A stretch of DNA of 35,072 bases, taken from Gammaproteobacteria bacterium. Lineage in GTDB: Bacteria > Pseudomonadota > Gammaproteobacteria > Steroidobacterales > Steroidobacteraceae. Both the position numbers and the translations under genes were made by a program. The notes under the pieces were generated by a model. The model was not told the DNA's origin. It searched no databases and saw nothing but the letters and a program-made list of their open reading frames with translations. The stretch lies in the NCBI GenBank assembly GCA_005877965.1, contig VBNP01000012.1, forward strand, positions 1-35,072, given 5' to 3'. Each line of letters starts with the position of its first letter. The stretch's first letter is position 1. This document shows, piece by piece, positions 24,323 to 32,155 of the stretch.

Positions 24323-24778
24323 TCAGCTGATGGAACCGGGCTTGCGCAGCATCTTGCCGATCTCGGCGACGTGGGCCTCCTCGGCGGCAATCTGCGCGCG
24401 CGCGTATTCCTCCAGCATGACGTTGCGCTCGGCCACCGCCGCCAGGAGCTCGCGGTACTCGGCGAGTCCTTCCTGCTCGTGCATGAGCGCCTCGCGCAGA
24501 ATCTCATCGACGTTGTGCTTGTGCGTCTCCAGCAGCGGGCCGATCTTGAGCGACGGGTGACCCGCGAGATTGGTGATGTGCTCGCCGGCCTGAACCGCGT
24601 GCGCCTGGGACTCATCGGCCTGAGCGCGCAGCCAGGCGACGATCGGGATGCGGTTGTGGCCGAAGATCATGAAACTGTAGTGCAGATAGCGCACCAGTCC
24701 CGCGAGCTCGAGCTCGAGAATGCGGTTGAGGGTCGCGACCACCTTGGTGATTTCAGCGCTGCTGAGTTCAGAGGGCAT
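24323..24778 (-). CDS. Bacterioferritin-like ferritin-fold protein
   Basis: A 151-residue four-helix protein related to bacterioferritin, presumably storing iron or protecting against its reaction with peroxide. The first helix carries NRILELELAGLVRYLHYSFM, the second WLRAQADESQAHAVQAGEHI, the third HEQEGLAEYRELLAAVAERN and the fourth AEEAHVAEIGKMLRKPGS. The metal ligand set is similar to Bfr, but the helix-2 motif reads E-x3-H (Glu56, His60) rather than the usual ExxH. This suggests a distinct subfamily often labelled bacterioferritin. The ATG at 24778 is preceded by CGGAGATC. The gene is divergent from the glutathione peroxidase gene with 89 bases between, consistent with a shared oxidative-stress role. 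Confidence 0.78.
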   Translation of the reverse strand: MPSELSSAEITKVVATLNRILELELAGLVRYLHYSFMIFGHNRIPIVAWLRAQADESQAHAVQAGEHITNLAGHPSLKIGPLLETHKHNVDEILREALMHEQEGLAEYRELLAAVAERNVMLEEYARAQIAAEEAHVAEIGKMLRKPGSIS

Positions 24779-24824
24779 GAGGATCTCCGGGAAGACGTGC
24801 GCGCCGATGTTAAGCCATGCGGCG

Positions 24825-24837
24825 GTGTATCGTACAC
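24825..24837. promoter_or_regulatory. Inverted repeat between bacterioferritin-like and glutathione peroxidase genes
   Basis: GTGTA-TCG-TACAC is a perfect 5-base inverted repeat near the middle of the divergent promoter region. It could be an operator, or the minus-strand TACGAT within it could be a -10. It is too short for confidence. Confidence 0.25.
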
Positions 24838-24867
24838 GTACGCGCGGATCTGCCGGGAGCACACATC

Positions 24868-25347
24868 ATGAGCGGCTTTTACGATATTGCGGTGCGTAGC
24901 ATCGACGGCACCGAAGACCTGTTGGGAACGCTGCGCGGCAAGCTAACGCTCGCGGTGAATGTCGCCAGCCGCTGCGGCCTGACGCCGCAGTATGCCGGGC
25001 TCGAGCAGCTGCAGCGCGAGCTGCGGGAGGAGAACTTTACCGTGGTGGGTTTCCCCTGCAACCAGTTCGCCGCGCAGGAACCCGGCAGCGAGGCGGAAAT
25101 CGCCGCCTTCTGCCGCAGCAACTACGACCTGAGCTTCCCGCTGAGCGCGAAGCTCGAGGTGAACGGCCCCGGGCGCCATCCGCTCTACCGCTTCCTCACC
25201 TCTGGGGACGGCGGCATCGCCGGCGACATCAGCTGGAACTTCGAGAAGTTCCTCATCGGCCGCGACGGCCGGGTTCTGAAGCGCTACCCGCCGGAAACCA
25301 AACCCCAGGACAGCGGTCTCATGCAGGACATCGCCGAGGCGCTGTAG
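24868..25347 (+). CDS. Glutathione peroxidase family protein (Cys type)
   Basis: A 159-residue peroxidase of the GPx fold, reducing hydroperoxides with thiols (glutathione or thioredoxin). The peroxidatic residue is Cys36 in NVASRCGLTPQY, where selenoproteins have Sec. The other signature blocks are intact: VVGFPCNQFAAQEPGS with the catalytic Gln, and ISWNFEKFLIGRDG with Trp and Asn. The length is normal. A GGGAG ribosome-binding site supports the ATG at 24868. The ketopantoate-reductase-like gene starts 5 bases after its stop, so the two probably form an operon. Confidence 0.92.
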   Translation: MSGFYDIAVRSIDGTEDLLGTLRGKLTLAVNVASRCGLTPQYAGLEQLQRELREENFTVVGFPCNQFAAQEPGSEAEIAAFCRSNYDLSFPLSAKLEVNGPGRHPLYRFLTSGDGGIAGDISWNFEKFLIGRDGRVLKRYPPETKPQDSGLMQDIAEAL

Positions 25348-25352
25348 CGGTC

Positions 25353-26348
25353 ATGCCCGACTTCGACTTCGCCATTCTCGGCGCCGGTGCGATGGGCTCG
25401 ATCGTCGGCGGCCACCTGGCCCGCGCCGGCCACTCGGTCGTGATGCTGGCGCGCGCTGAGCGCGCCCAGCAGCTCGAGCGGCGGGGGCTCACCATCAAGG
25501 GGCTAGTGACGTTCACCGCGCCGGTGGCCACGCTGCGCGAGCCCGCGGCCCTCAAGAGTGCCGGCGCGCTGATCGTCGCCATGAAGACCCCCGCGACCGC
25601 CGAGGCGCTCGCGGCGCTGCGGCATGCGGACTTCGGAGTCACGCTGTCGATTCAGAACGGGCCGCTGAAGAACGAGTTGCTGGCGCAGGCGTTCGGCAAG
25701 GAGCGCGTGCTGGGCGCGCTCGCCGACGCCAGCGGCGAGCTGCTGCCCGATGGGGCCGTGCTGTTCACGCGCAACGTGAACATAATGGTGGGCGAGCTGA
25801 GCGGCGGCGACAGTCCGCGCGCACAACGCCTGGCACGCACGCTCGACGATTCGGGCGTGCGCGCCACCGCCACCTCCGAGATCCTGACACTCGAGTGGTC
25901 GAAGTTCTGCGCCTGGGCGGGATTCATGGCGCTGTCGGTGACCACGCGCGCGGTCACCTGGAAGTATCTGCTGGACCCGGACTGCGCCCTGGTGCTCGCG
26001 CGCCTGGTGCGCGAGATGGGGGTGCTGGCGCACGCACTCGGCATCGGCCTGAGTGACCGCTCGATCCTGCCGGTCGCGAGCATCTGCGCCGGCACCGAGA
26101 CGCAGGCGGTAGCGGCCATCATGAAGGCCGGACGCGAATTTCGGGCGAATGCGCCGGGGCACCGCATGTCCTCGCTCCAGGACCTGGAGGCGGGCCGTTC
26201 GCTCGAAGTGAACGAAACCCTCGGCCACGCGAGCGCCAAGGCCCGCGAGCTCGGCCTCGCGCTGCCCCTGCTCGAAGGCTTTGCGCTGCTGATCGCCGGC
26301 CTTGACCGCGCGCGGCGCGACGCGCTAGCGGCGGGAGCGGCGGCCTAG
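25353..26348 (+). CDS. Ketopantoate reductase (PanE/ApbA) family oxidoreductase
   Basis: A 331-residue NADPH-dependent 2-dehydropantoate 2-reductase family enzyme. The Rossmann motif is GAGAMGSIVGGHLARAGHSV (10-29), followed by IVAMKTPAT and LSIQNGPLKNE. The catalytic Lys lies in LEWSKFCAWAG, and the C-terminal helical domain has GHRMSSLQDLEAGRSLEVNE, which contains the family substrate loop. True PanE makes pantoate for CoA synthesis, but many paralogues act on other ketoacids. The location after glutathione peroxidase gives no hint, so I leave the symbol blank. Its TAG overlaps the convergent M3 peptidase stop inside CTAG. Confidence 0.82.
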   Translation: MPDFDFAILGAGAMGSIVGGHLARAGHSVVMLARAERAQQLERRGLTIKGLVTFTAPVATLREPAALKSAGALIVAMKTPATAEALAALRHADFGVTLSIQNGPLKNELLAQAFGKERVLGALADASGELLPDGAVLFTRNVNIMVGELSGGDSPRAQRLARTLDDSGVRATATSEILTLEWSKFCAWAGFMALSVTTRAVTWKYLLDPDCALVLARLVREMGVLAHALGIGLSDRSILPVASICAGTETQAVAAIMKAGREFRANAPGHRMSSLQDLEAGRSLEVNETLGHASAKARELGLALPLLEGFALLIAGLDRARRDALAAGAAA

Positions 26349-28510
26349 GATCCGCCCGCGAGCCCGCGATACTCGAGCAACGGGGCGATCTCGGGCGCGC
26401 GCCCGTAGAAGTTGCGAAACAGCACTTGCGGGTCCTCGCTGCGGCCGCGCGACAGCACCCGGGTGCGCAGGTAGTCGCCGTTGGCGCGCGTAAGTCCCCC
26501 GTGGGTGTGAAACCACTGCCCGGTGTCACGCGCCAACACCTCGCTCCACAGGTAGGCGTAGTAGCCGGCCGAATAACCGCTCTCGAAAATGTGCGAGAAG
26601 TACGTCGAGTGATAGCGCGGCGGCACCGGGGAGTAGTCGAGGCCGCTGTCCTTGAGCGCAGCCTGCTCGAACGCCGGCACCTCGGCCGCGCCGGGCGCCT
26701 GGGCGGGGCTGATCTGGTGCCAGGCCTGATCGAGCAGCGCTGCGGCGAGGTATTCGGTGGTGGCATAGCCCTGGTTGAACTTCTGCGACGCCAGCACCTT
26801 GTCGAGGAGCTCGGGCGGCATCGGCTCGCCGCTCTGGTAGTGGCGGGCGTAATGCGCCACCACGCTCGGCTCGCGCGCCCACATCTCGTTGTACTGCGAG
26901 GGGTACTCGACGAAGTCGCGCGGCACCGCCGTGCCGGCGAGCTTCGGGTAGCGCACGCTCGACAGCATGCCGTGCAACGCGTGACCGAACTCGTGGTACA
27001 TCGTCGTGACTTCATCGAAAGTGAGCAGCGCCGGCTGGCCGGCCTGGGGCTTGGCGATGTTCAGGTGATTGGCCACCACCGGCTTGTGATGCAGCAACTG
27101 CGACTGCGACACGTAGGCGGCCATCCACGCCCCGCCCTGCTTGTTGTCGCGTGCGAAGTAGTCGGCCAGGAACAACGCGAGCGGCCGGCCGTCGGCGTCG
27201 AATACCTCGAACACCCGCACATCCGGCTGGTAGACGGGCAGGTCCCGGTGCTCCTTGAAACTGAGGCCATAGAGCTCGTGCGCGGCGTAGAACACACCAT
27301 CCAGCAGCACGTGATCGAGCTCGAAGTACGGCGCGACGCGCGCCTGATCGAAATCGTAGCGTGCCTTGCGCACCTGCTGCGCATAGAAGGACCAGTCCCA
27401 GGGCTGCAGCGCGAAAGAGGGCGTGCCGCTCGCCCGCGCCTGCGCGTCGATCAGCTTCTGGATCTCGGCGGCTTCCGCGCGGGCGCGCGCCAGCGCCGCC
27501 GGGGCCACCTGGCTGATCATGTCGCGCACCGCTTGCGGATTGCCGGCCGACTCGTCCTCGAGCTGATAGGCGGCGTGGTTCGCATAGCCCAGCAGAGCCG
27601 CACGCTCGGCGCGCAGCTTGACCAGCCGCGCGATCACCACGGTGTTGTCCGTCGCTCCGCCCAATCCCCTGCCGATCGATGTCTTGTAGATGCGTTCGCG
27701 CAGCGCGCGATTCGTGAGCTGCGCCAGCGCCGGCTGGTTGGTGGTGTTCTGCAGTGTGATGAGCCACTTGCCGGTGAGACCGCGGGCCGCCGCCGCTTGC
27801 GCCGCCGCGCCGATCTGCTCCGGCGACAGACCCTCGAGGTCCTTGAGGTCGTCGACGGCCACCGCGCCAGCGGCGGTCGCTTTGAGCACGTTGTGCTTGA
27901 AGCGCGTCGTAAGAGAGGAGATCTCGGTGTTGAGGGCGCGCAGGCGCGTCTGCTCGGCCGCCGTCAGCCGGGCGCCGGCGCGTACGAACTCGGTGTGGTA
28001 GCGCCTGAGCAGTTGCAGCGACTCCGGATCAAGGTGCAGGCTCGAGCGCTTTTCGTACAGCGCCTCGACGCGCGCCCACAGCGCCGGATCGAGATGGATC
28101 GCGTCCTCCTGCGCGGTGAGCTTCGGGGCCATCTCGGTGTCGATCTCCTGCATCTGCGGGTTGGTGTTGCTGGCATTGAGCCGCCCGAAGACCGTGTCGA
28201 CCCGGTTCAGCAGCTGCCCGGCGCGCTCGAGTGCAACGATGGTGTTGTCGAACGTGGCCGGCTGCGGGTTGTGAGCGATGCGGGCCACCTCGGTGAGCTG
28301 CTGGCGCATGCCCGCCTGGAACGCCGGCAGGTAATCGGCGTCGCGGATGCGGTCAAAGGGTGGCAGCTCGAAGGGGAGCGTGCTCGGCTGCATGAACGGG
28401 TTGTCGGCCATGGCGGAAGTCCTTGCAGTCTTTTGTCCGGAGCTATCCCGGGCGGCGAGGGCGGACGCTGAGAAGCTGGCGGCGAGAATCGTCAGATACA
28501 CGAGTCTCAT
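26345..28510 (-). CDS. dcp: M3 family zinc metallopeptidase, Dcp-type peptidyl-dipeptidase, exported
   Basis: A 721-residue metallopeptidase of the M3A (oligopeptidase A/Dcp) family. A signal peptide (MRLVYLTILAASFSASALAA) suggests periplasmic location. The zinc motif HEFGHALHG begins near residue 504, within TMYHEFGHALHGMLS, and is followed by a downstream region typical of Dcp (YPSQYNEMWAREPSVVAHYA, FESGYSAGYYAYLWSEVLAR). Peptidyl-dipeptidases release dipeptides from peptide C-termini; oligopeptidases cut internally. The YAYLWSEVLARD end fits Dcp better. AAGGGCTCACC precedes the ATG. It is divergent from the SlyD-type gene, with 150 bases between them. Confidence 0.87.
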   Translation of the reverse strand: MRLVYLTILAASFSASALAARDSSGQKTARTSAMADNPFMQPSTLPFELPPFDRIRDADYLPAFQAGMRQQLTEVARIAHNPQPATFDNTIVALERAGQLLNRVDTVFGRLNASNTNPQMQEIDTEMAPKLTAQEDAIHLDPALWARVEALYEKRSSLHLDPESLQLLRRYHTEFVRAGARLTAAEQTRLRALNTEISSLTTRFKHNVLKATAAGAVAVDDLKDLEGLSPEQIGAAAQAAAARGLTGKWLITLQNTTNQPALAQLTNRALRERIYKTSIGRGLGGATDNTVVIARLVKLRAERAALLGYANHAAYQLEDESAGNPQAVRDMISQVAPAALARARAEAAEIQKLIDAQARASGTPSFALQPWDWSFYAQQVRKARYDFDQARVAPYFELDHVLLDGVFYAAHELYGLSFKEHRDLPVYQPDVRVFEVFDADGRPLALFLADYFARDNKQGGAWMAAYVSQSQLLHHKPVVANHLNIAKPQAGQPALLTFDEVTTMYHEFGHALHGMLSSVRYPKLAGTAVPRDFVEYPSQYNEMWAREPSVVAHYARHYQSGEPMPPELLDKVLASQKFNQGYATTEYLAAALLDQAWHQISPAQAPGAAEVPAFEQAALKDSGLDYSPVPPRYHSTYFSHIFESGYSAGYYAYLWSEVLARDTGQWFHTHGGLTRANGDYLRTRVLSRGRSEDPQVLFRNFYGRAPEIAPLLEYRGLAGGS

Positions 28511-28660
28511 GGTGAGCCCTTAGGTTTGGGCCCGCGGGACCCCCTGGGTAGGCCGCGGGAAGGGCGCAATGGTATCCTTCGCGCCCCTTCGATGCGCGCT
28601 CGTCTGGCTACGCGCCTTTCCGGCGCGACCTTGTGCGTGCCCGTTTCACACAGGAACCGT

Positions 28661-29143
28661 ATGAGCATCACGCAGGACCAGGTCGTCAGCATCCACTACA
28701 CGCTGAAGGATGACGCGGGCGAGATCCTCGACAGCTCCCCTGAGGGCAAGCCGCTCGCCTACCTGCACGGCCATGGCAATCTCATACCGGGTCTCGAGCG
28801 CGAGCTCACGGGCAAGCGCGCCGGCGACAAGCTGCAGGTAACCGTCTCGCCGGCCGATGGCTACGGCGAGTACGACCAAGCTCTCGTGCAGCGCGTGCCG
28901 CGGCGCACCCTCAAGGGCCTCGCGAACCTCACGGTGGGCATGCGCCTGCAGGCGCAAACCGGGCACGCCGCGCGTGCAGTGACCGTCACCCAGATCGCCG
29001 GCGACCTGGTGACCCTCGATGGCAATCATCCGCTCGCCGGCAAGAACCTGCATTTTCAGGTCGAGGTTGCCGAGGTGCGCGCAGCCACCGACGCCGAGCT
29101 CTCGCACGGGCACGTGCATGGCCCCGGCGGCCACCATCATTGA
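28661..29143 (+). CDS. slyD: SlyD-type FKBP peptidyl-prolyl isomerase
   Basis: A 160-residue FKBP with the SlyD architecture: an isomerase half (DQVVSIHYTLKDDAGEILDS, LAYLHGHGNLIPGLERELTG), an inserted chaperone flap with PADGYGEYDQALVQRVPR, and the returning segment NHPLAGKNLHFQVEVAEVRA. The short tail HGHVHGPGGHHH is His-rich and could bind nickel or other metals, though it is shorter than in E. coli SlyD. It would act as a cytoplasmic folding helper. An AGGAA ribosome-binding site precedes the ATG. Its 3' end overlaps the convergent transglycosylase gene by 7 bases. Confidence 0.9.
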   Translation: MSITQDQVVSIHYTLKDDAGEILDSSPEGKPLAYLHGHGNLIPGLERELTGKRAGDKLQVTVSPADGYGEYDQALVQRVPRRTLKGLANLTVGMRLQAQTGHAARAVTVTQIAGDLVTLDGNHPLAGKNLHFQVEVAEVRAATDAELSHGHVHGPGGHHH

Positions 29144-29985
29144 GAGTCCCGCCGCCCGCCGCCGGCCTCCTCTGCAGCCGCCAGGCGCGCGAACACGGCC
29201 TGCATGGCGTCGACGCGCCCGAGGTACGCGCGCGGATCCTGATCCCCGCAGCGCTGCGTGTCGGTGAAGCGAAATCCCTGGCGCACGTACGTCGTGCCAG
29301 CACCGGCGCCGCACAGATGCACGGCCGCAGCCAGGTGGTGCTGCTGTGCGGGCGTGGCGCGGGTGACACGCAAGCGCCCGAGGATGGCGCTGACCTTCAG
29401 ATCGAGGTACGCCGAAGTGAGCTCCACCGCATCGCTTGGCACCACACGCCAGTACAGCGCGTTGAACCAGCATGCGCGCCAGTCATTCCAGGCACCCTCG
29501 CGGACCAGCACATGACCGTGGATACAATAATGCCGCGCCTCGGCAAACGTGCCGTCGGTGATCTGATACATGCCCACGGCGCTGGATGCCGGCCGGTACA
29601 GCTCGAAGGGCTTGAGCGCCCATGACCAGCGCCAGTAGGTGCGCACGAGCGGATTGCCCGACCCCTCCACCTGCGCGAGCGCGGCCAGCAGCTCCGGCGT
29701 GATGGTGCCGGTTGCGTAGCGGCGGAAGATGGGTGAGTACTCACGCCAGGTTTCCGGCGGAGTCTTGTACAGCGTGCCGCTCACCGGAAAGAACAACTCC
29801 GTGGGCTTGCGCACAACCTGGTAGATGCCGTTCACCCCGAGCGCCACGATTGCAACGACCAGCACGCCGATCGAGACGCGCGCGGCCGGCGATGCCCGCC
29901 GCCAGCGCCGCAGCCCGCGCCGCAGCCAGCGCCGCAGCAGCGCCGGCGCCCGCCACAGCCGCCGGCGCCGCGACCGCCGCGCCAT
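29137..29985 (-). CDS. Membrane-anchored lytic transglycosylase (SLT domain)
   Basis: A 282-residue protein with an N-terminal cluster of about 16 arginines in the first 30 residues, one membrane helix near 37-55, and a periplasmic catalytic domain. The SLT-type fold shows the catalytic Glu107 in LAALAQVEGSGNP and the SSAVGMYQITDGTF motif near 134-147. A later segment has QQHHLAAAVHLCGAGAGTTY. It would cleave peptidoglycan glycan strands to 1,6-anhydro sugars. The Arg-rich cytoplasmic end is unusual and may bind membrane or nucleic acid. The ATG at 29985 is preceded by an in-frame GTG at 29988. Confidence 0.82.
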   Translation of the reverse strand: MARRSRRRRLWRAPALLRRWLRRGLRRWRRASPAARVSIGVLVVAIVALGVNGIYQVVRKPTELFFPVSGTLYKTPPETWREYSPIFRRYATGTITPELLAALAQVEGSGNPLVRTYWRWSWALKPFELYRPASSAVGMYQITDGTFAEARHYCIHGHVLVREGAWNDWRACWFNALYWRVVPSDAVELTSAYLDLKVSAILGRLRVTRATPAQQHHLAAAVHLCGAGAGTTYVRQGFRFTDTQRCGDQDPRAYLGRVDAMQAVFARLAAAEEAGGGRRDSQ

Positions 29986-30067
29986 CACCTAAGCCCTCGG
30001 TGCATGAGCGGGCGGCAGTGCACTAACATGCGCCGCAGGGGCGGCGTGCAAAGAGCGGGGGTCGGAC

Positions 30068-30727
30068 GTGTCGCGTGATGCAGTGGAAGTCGAAACCGGC
30101 CGCGATCCGGCGGCCGCCGTGATCTGGCTCCACGGCCTGGGGGCGGACGGCCACGACTTCGAGCCCCTCGTGCCCGAGCTCGTGCGCCCGGGAGAGCGGG
30201 CGCTGCGCTTCGTGTTTCCGCACGCGCCGATCCGGCCCGTGACACTCAACGGCGGAATTGAGATGCGCGCCTGGTACGACATCACCGCGCTCGATCGGCA
30301 CGGGCCTGTGGACGAAAAGGGGATTCGCACCTCACAGGCGACGGTGCAGGCGCTGATCCGCCGTGAGAACGCGCGCGGCATCGGCAGCGAGCGTATCGTA
30401 CTGGCGGGATTCTCCCAGGGCGGCGCCCTGGCGCTGTTCGCCGGAGCGCGCTATCCAGACAAGCTCGCCGGCATCATGGGACTGTCGTGCTACCTGCTGC
30501 TCGCTGCGCGCCTCGCCGCCGAGCGCGCGGCGGCCAATCAGGCGACGCCGGTGTTCCTCGCCCACGGCACGCAGGACCCGGTGATCGCCCCGGCTCTCGG
30601 GGAGCAGGCCCGCCGCCAACTGGAAGCGGCCGGTTATGCGGTGGAATGGCACGCGTACAGCATGCCCCACTCCCTCTGTCCCCAGGAGGTCGCCGACATC
30701 GCCGCGTGGTTACGTCGCGTGCTGTGA
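30068..30727 (+). CDS. Alpha/beta hydrolase, carboxylesterase/phospholipase family
   Basis: A 219-residue serine hydrolase of the EstB/acyl-protein-thioesterase-like family. The oxyanion region is IWLHGLGADGHDF (19-31). The triad is visible as Ser116 in LAGFSQGGALAL, Asp170 in AHGTQDPVI, and His201 in YSMPHSLC. The length matches the family (about 215-225). It probably hydrolyses short acyl esters in the cytoplasm. It starts with GTG at 30068, and no closer ATG fits the family N-terminus. Confidence 0.9.
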   Translation: MSRDAVEVETGRDPAAAVIWLHGLGADGHDFEPLVPELVRPGERALRFVFPHAPIRPVTLNGGIEMRAWYDITALDRHGPVDEKGIRTSQATVQALIRRENARGIGSERIVLAGFSQGGALALFAGARYPDKLAGIMGLSCYLLLAARLAAERAAANQATPVFLAHGTQDPVIAPALGEQARRQLEAAGYAVEWHAYSMPHSLCPQEVADIAAWLRRVL

Positions 30728-30758
30728 GCGCGCACCACGCTCATCCTGAGCCGCCAGC

Positions 30759-31973
30759 TCAGGGGTGCGCTTCCCGCTGAGCGTCCTTCCCTGCATCCGA
30801 CGTGTGGGCTTTGCCCTTGTCAGGGTGCGCAGGGGCTGCCTTGGCCGCCGCGGTCTTCGAGGCAGCTGCCTGGGGCACCGGCGGCTTGGGCGCTGGCGTC
30901 CTGGTGACCGGCGTTGCGGCTGCCGCGGCCTTCGCGGGCGCGCTCTGCACCGAGCGCGCGGGGAGCGCGCGCGCTTCGCGTTCGCGCTCTTCGCGTTGTG
31001 GCCTCGCCTCGGGCCGCGCGCTGCCGGCCATGGAACCGGCGTGCACAGGCTGCGGCTCGCGCGCCAGCATCGGCTGTGGGTGTGCCTCGGCCACGGCCCC
31101 GTGGGCCTGAGGGGGCGGCGACACCGGGGACGCATGCGCGGACACGTACGGCATCACCGCTCGCGTGGACAGGGGTTGCGGCGCCCGTGCCTGCACCAGG
31201 GCCGGACGCGCCGCGGCCAGATGCGGCGCGGCGGGAACCGAGGAGCTGAAGGCCCGGCCGTTCGCCGTGGCGGCAGGCGGCGCCACGATGGTGACATTGG
31301 TGATGTTGGTGACGTTGGTATTATGGATGTTGGTGACGTTGGTATTGTGGATGCTGGTGACATTGGTGGTCACGCGCATACCCACCGCTACCACCGGCGG
31401 CGCACTGGTCACCACCGCGGGCGCGGTGCCCACGGGAGCTGGAATGATGATGCCGCGACGCGAGCCCGGCGGGGCTGGCACGAAGCAGCCCTCCGGACTA
31501 ATCGGGCGCGGACCGGGGATGACACCCACCGCGGCAGGCTCGACCGCCAGAACCAGTTCTGGCCGAGGCGGCACGAAGACGACACCGGGCGCGGACCAGT
31601 ACCCGCTGATGAAGATCACGGCACCGCCGCGGTGTTCGTAGTACGGATGCACCCAGACATACTGCGCCCGCGGTGGCGCCATCCAGTGACCGTGTGCCCA
31701 CACCCAGTTGCCCTGCCACACCCAATAGCCCCCTACCCAGACTGCATAGGGGAACGGCGGCGGCGGCGGGGCCTCCACCAGCATCGGGGGCGGCGCCCAG
31801 CCCACGGCAATCGGCGCGGGCTCCGACAACGCGGGCTCCTCGTACACACTGACGACGACAGGGGGCGAGGCGGCTTCCTCAGCCACCGGGGCCGGCTGGA
31901 TCACTTCACGCGGGGGCGCCTGGATCACGCACCCACCCACCAGCAGCACCAGGGAAAACAGGGCAATACGCAT
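30759..31973 (-). CDS. YXWGXW-type lipoprotein with Asn/Thr ladder and Ala/Pro-rich tail
   Basis: A 404-residue lipoprotein. The signal MRIALFSLVLLVGGC has its lipidated Cys at 15. A Pro-rich linker leads to a Trp/Tyr region resembling YXWGXW repeats (GGYWVWQGNWVWAHGHW), then an Asn/Thr ladder at about 200-230 made of near-identical 8-residue units (NTNVTNIH type). The C-terminal 150 residues are Ala/Pro/Arg-rich low complexity with Lys and Glu. The following protein gene (32156-33349) has the same layout. It is probably an envelope or surface protein; no enzymatic motif is seen. GGAGGGTTGG supports the ATG at 31973. Confidence 0.75.
   Translation of the reverse strand: MRIALFSLVLLVGGCVIQAPPREVIQPAPVAEEAASPPVVVSVYEEPALSEPAPIAVGWAPPPMLVEAPPPPPFPYAVWVGGYWVWQGNWVWAHGHWMAPPRAQYVWVHPYYEHRGGAVIFISGYWSAPGVVFVPPRPELVLAVEPAAVGVIPGPRPISPEGCFVPAPPGSRRGIIIPAPVGTAPAVVTSAPPVVAVGMRVTTNVTSIHNTNVTNIHNTNVTNITNVTIVAPPAATANGRAFSSSVPAAPHLAAARPALVQARAPQPLSTRAVMPYVSAHASPVSPPPQAHGAVAEAHPQPMLAREPQPVHAGSMAGSARPEARPQREEREREARALPARSVQSAPAKAAAAATPVTRTPAPKPPVPQAAASKTAAAKAAPAHPDKGKAHTSDAGKDAQREAHP
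31302..31373. repeat. Three 24-bp tandem units encoding the Asn/Thr ladder
   Basis: The 24-base unit GATGTTGGTGACGTTGGTAT plus four bases repeats at 31302, 31326 and 31350, the last copy diverged. On the coding (minus) strand it encodes NTNVTNIH-like octapeptides. In-frame tandem repeats of this kind can expand or shrink by slippage. Confidence 0.75.
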
Positions 31974-32064
31974 AGACCAACCCTCCACAGACCGATCGCC
32001 GCTTACATATGCTTGGAACGGACAATGGCAGGATCCGCTGCCGAATTCCGTCGACTGACTCCGG

Positions 32065-32082
32065 AAAACCCGCGCTTGCGGG
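32065..32082 (-). terminator. Intrinsic terminator after the second YXWGXW gene
   Basis: On the minus strand CCCGC-AAGC-GCGGG is followed by TTTT, about 75 bases past the stop at 32156. The stem is short (5 bp) but all G-C. The longer hairpin at 32096-32119 lies between it and the gene. Confidence 0.5.
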
Positions 32083-32095
32083 CACCGGATACGGC

Positions 32096-32119
32096 GAGGC
32101 CGCCTGTGCAGGCGGCCTC
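32096..32119. repeat. Long perfect inverted repeat between the two YXWGXW genes
   Basis: GAGGCCGCCTG and CAGGCGGCCTC form an 11-bp perfect stem around a 2-base centre. No T-run follows in either direction. It may block exonucleases or act with the nearby terminator. Confidence 0.6.
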
Positions 32120-32155
32120 GATACCTCCGTGTGGGGCCCCGGACGAGCGTGCGGG

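Noticed and set aside
26426..28471. A 681-codon open frame on the plus strand opposite the M3 peptidase gene
   Set aside because: It is a mirror of a clear peptidase gene in GC-rich DNA, with Arg/Ala/Gly-heavy composition and no domain. The same applies to long antisense frames at 14293-15750, 16650-18296, 19781-21289, 22479-23894 and 34163-35023.
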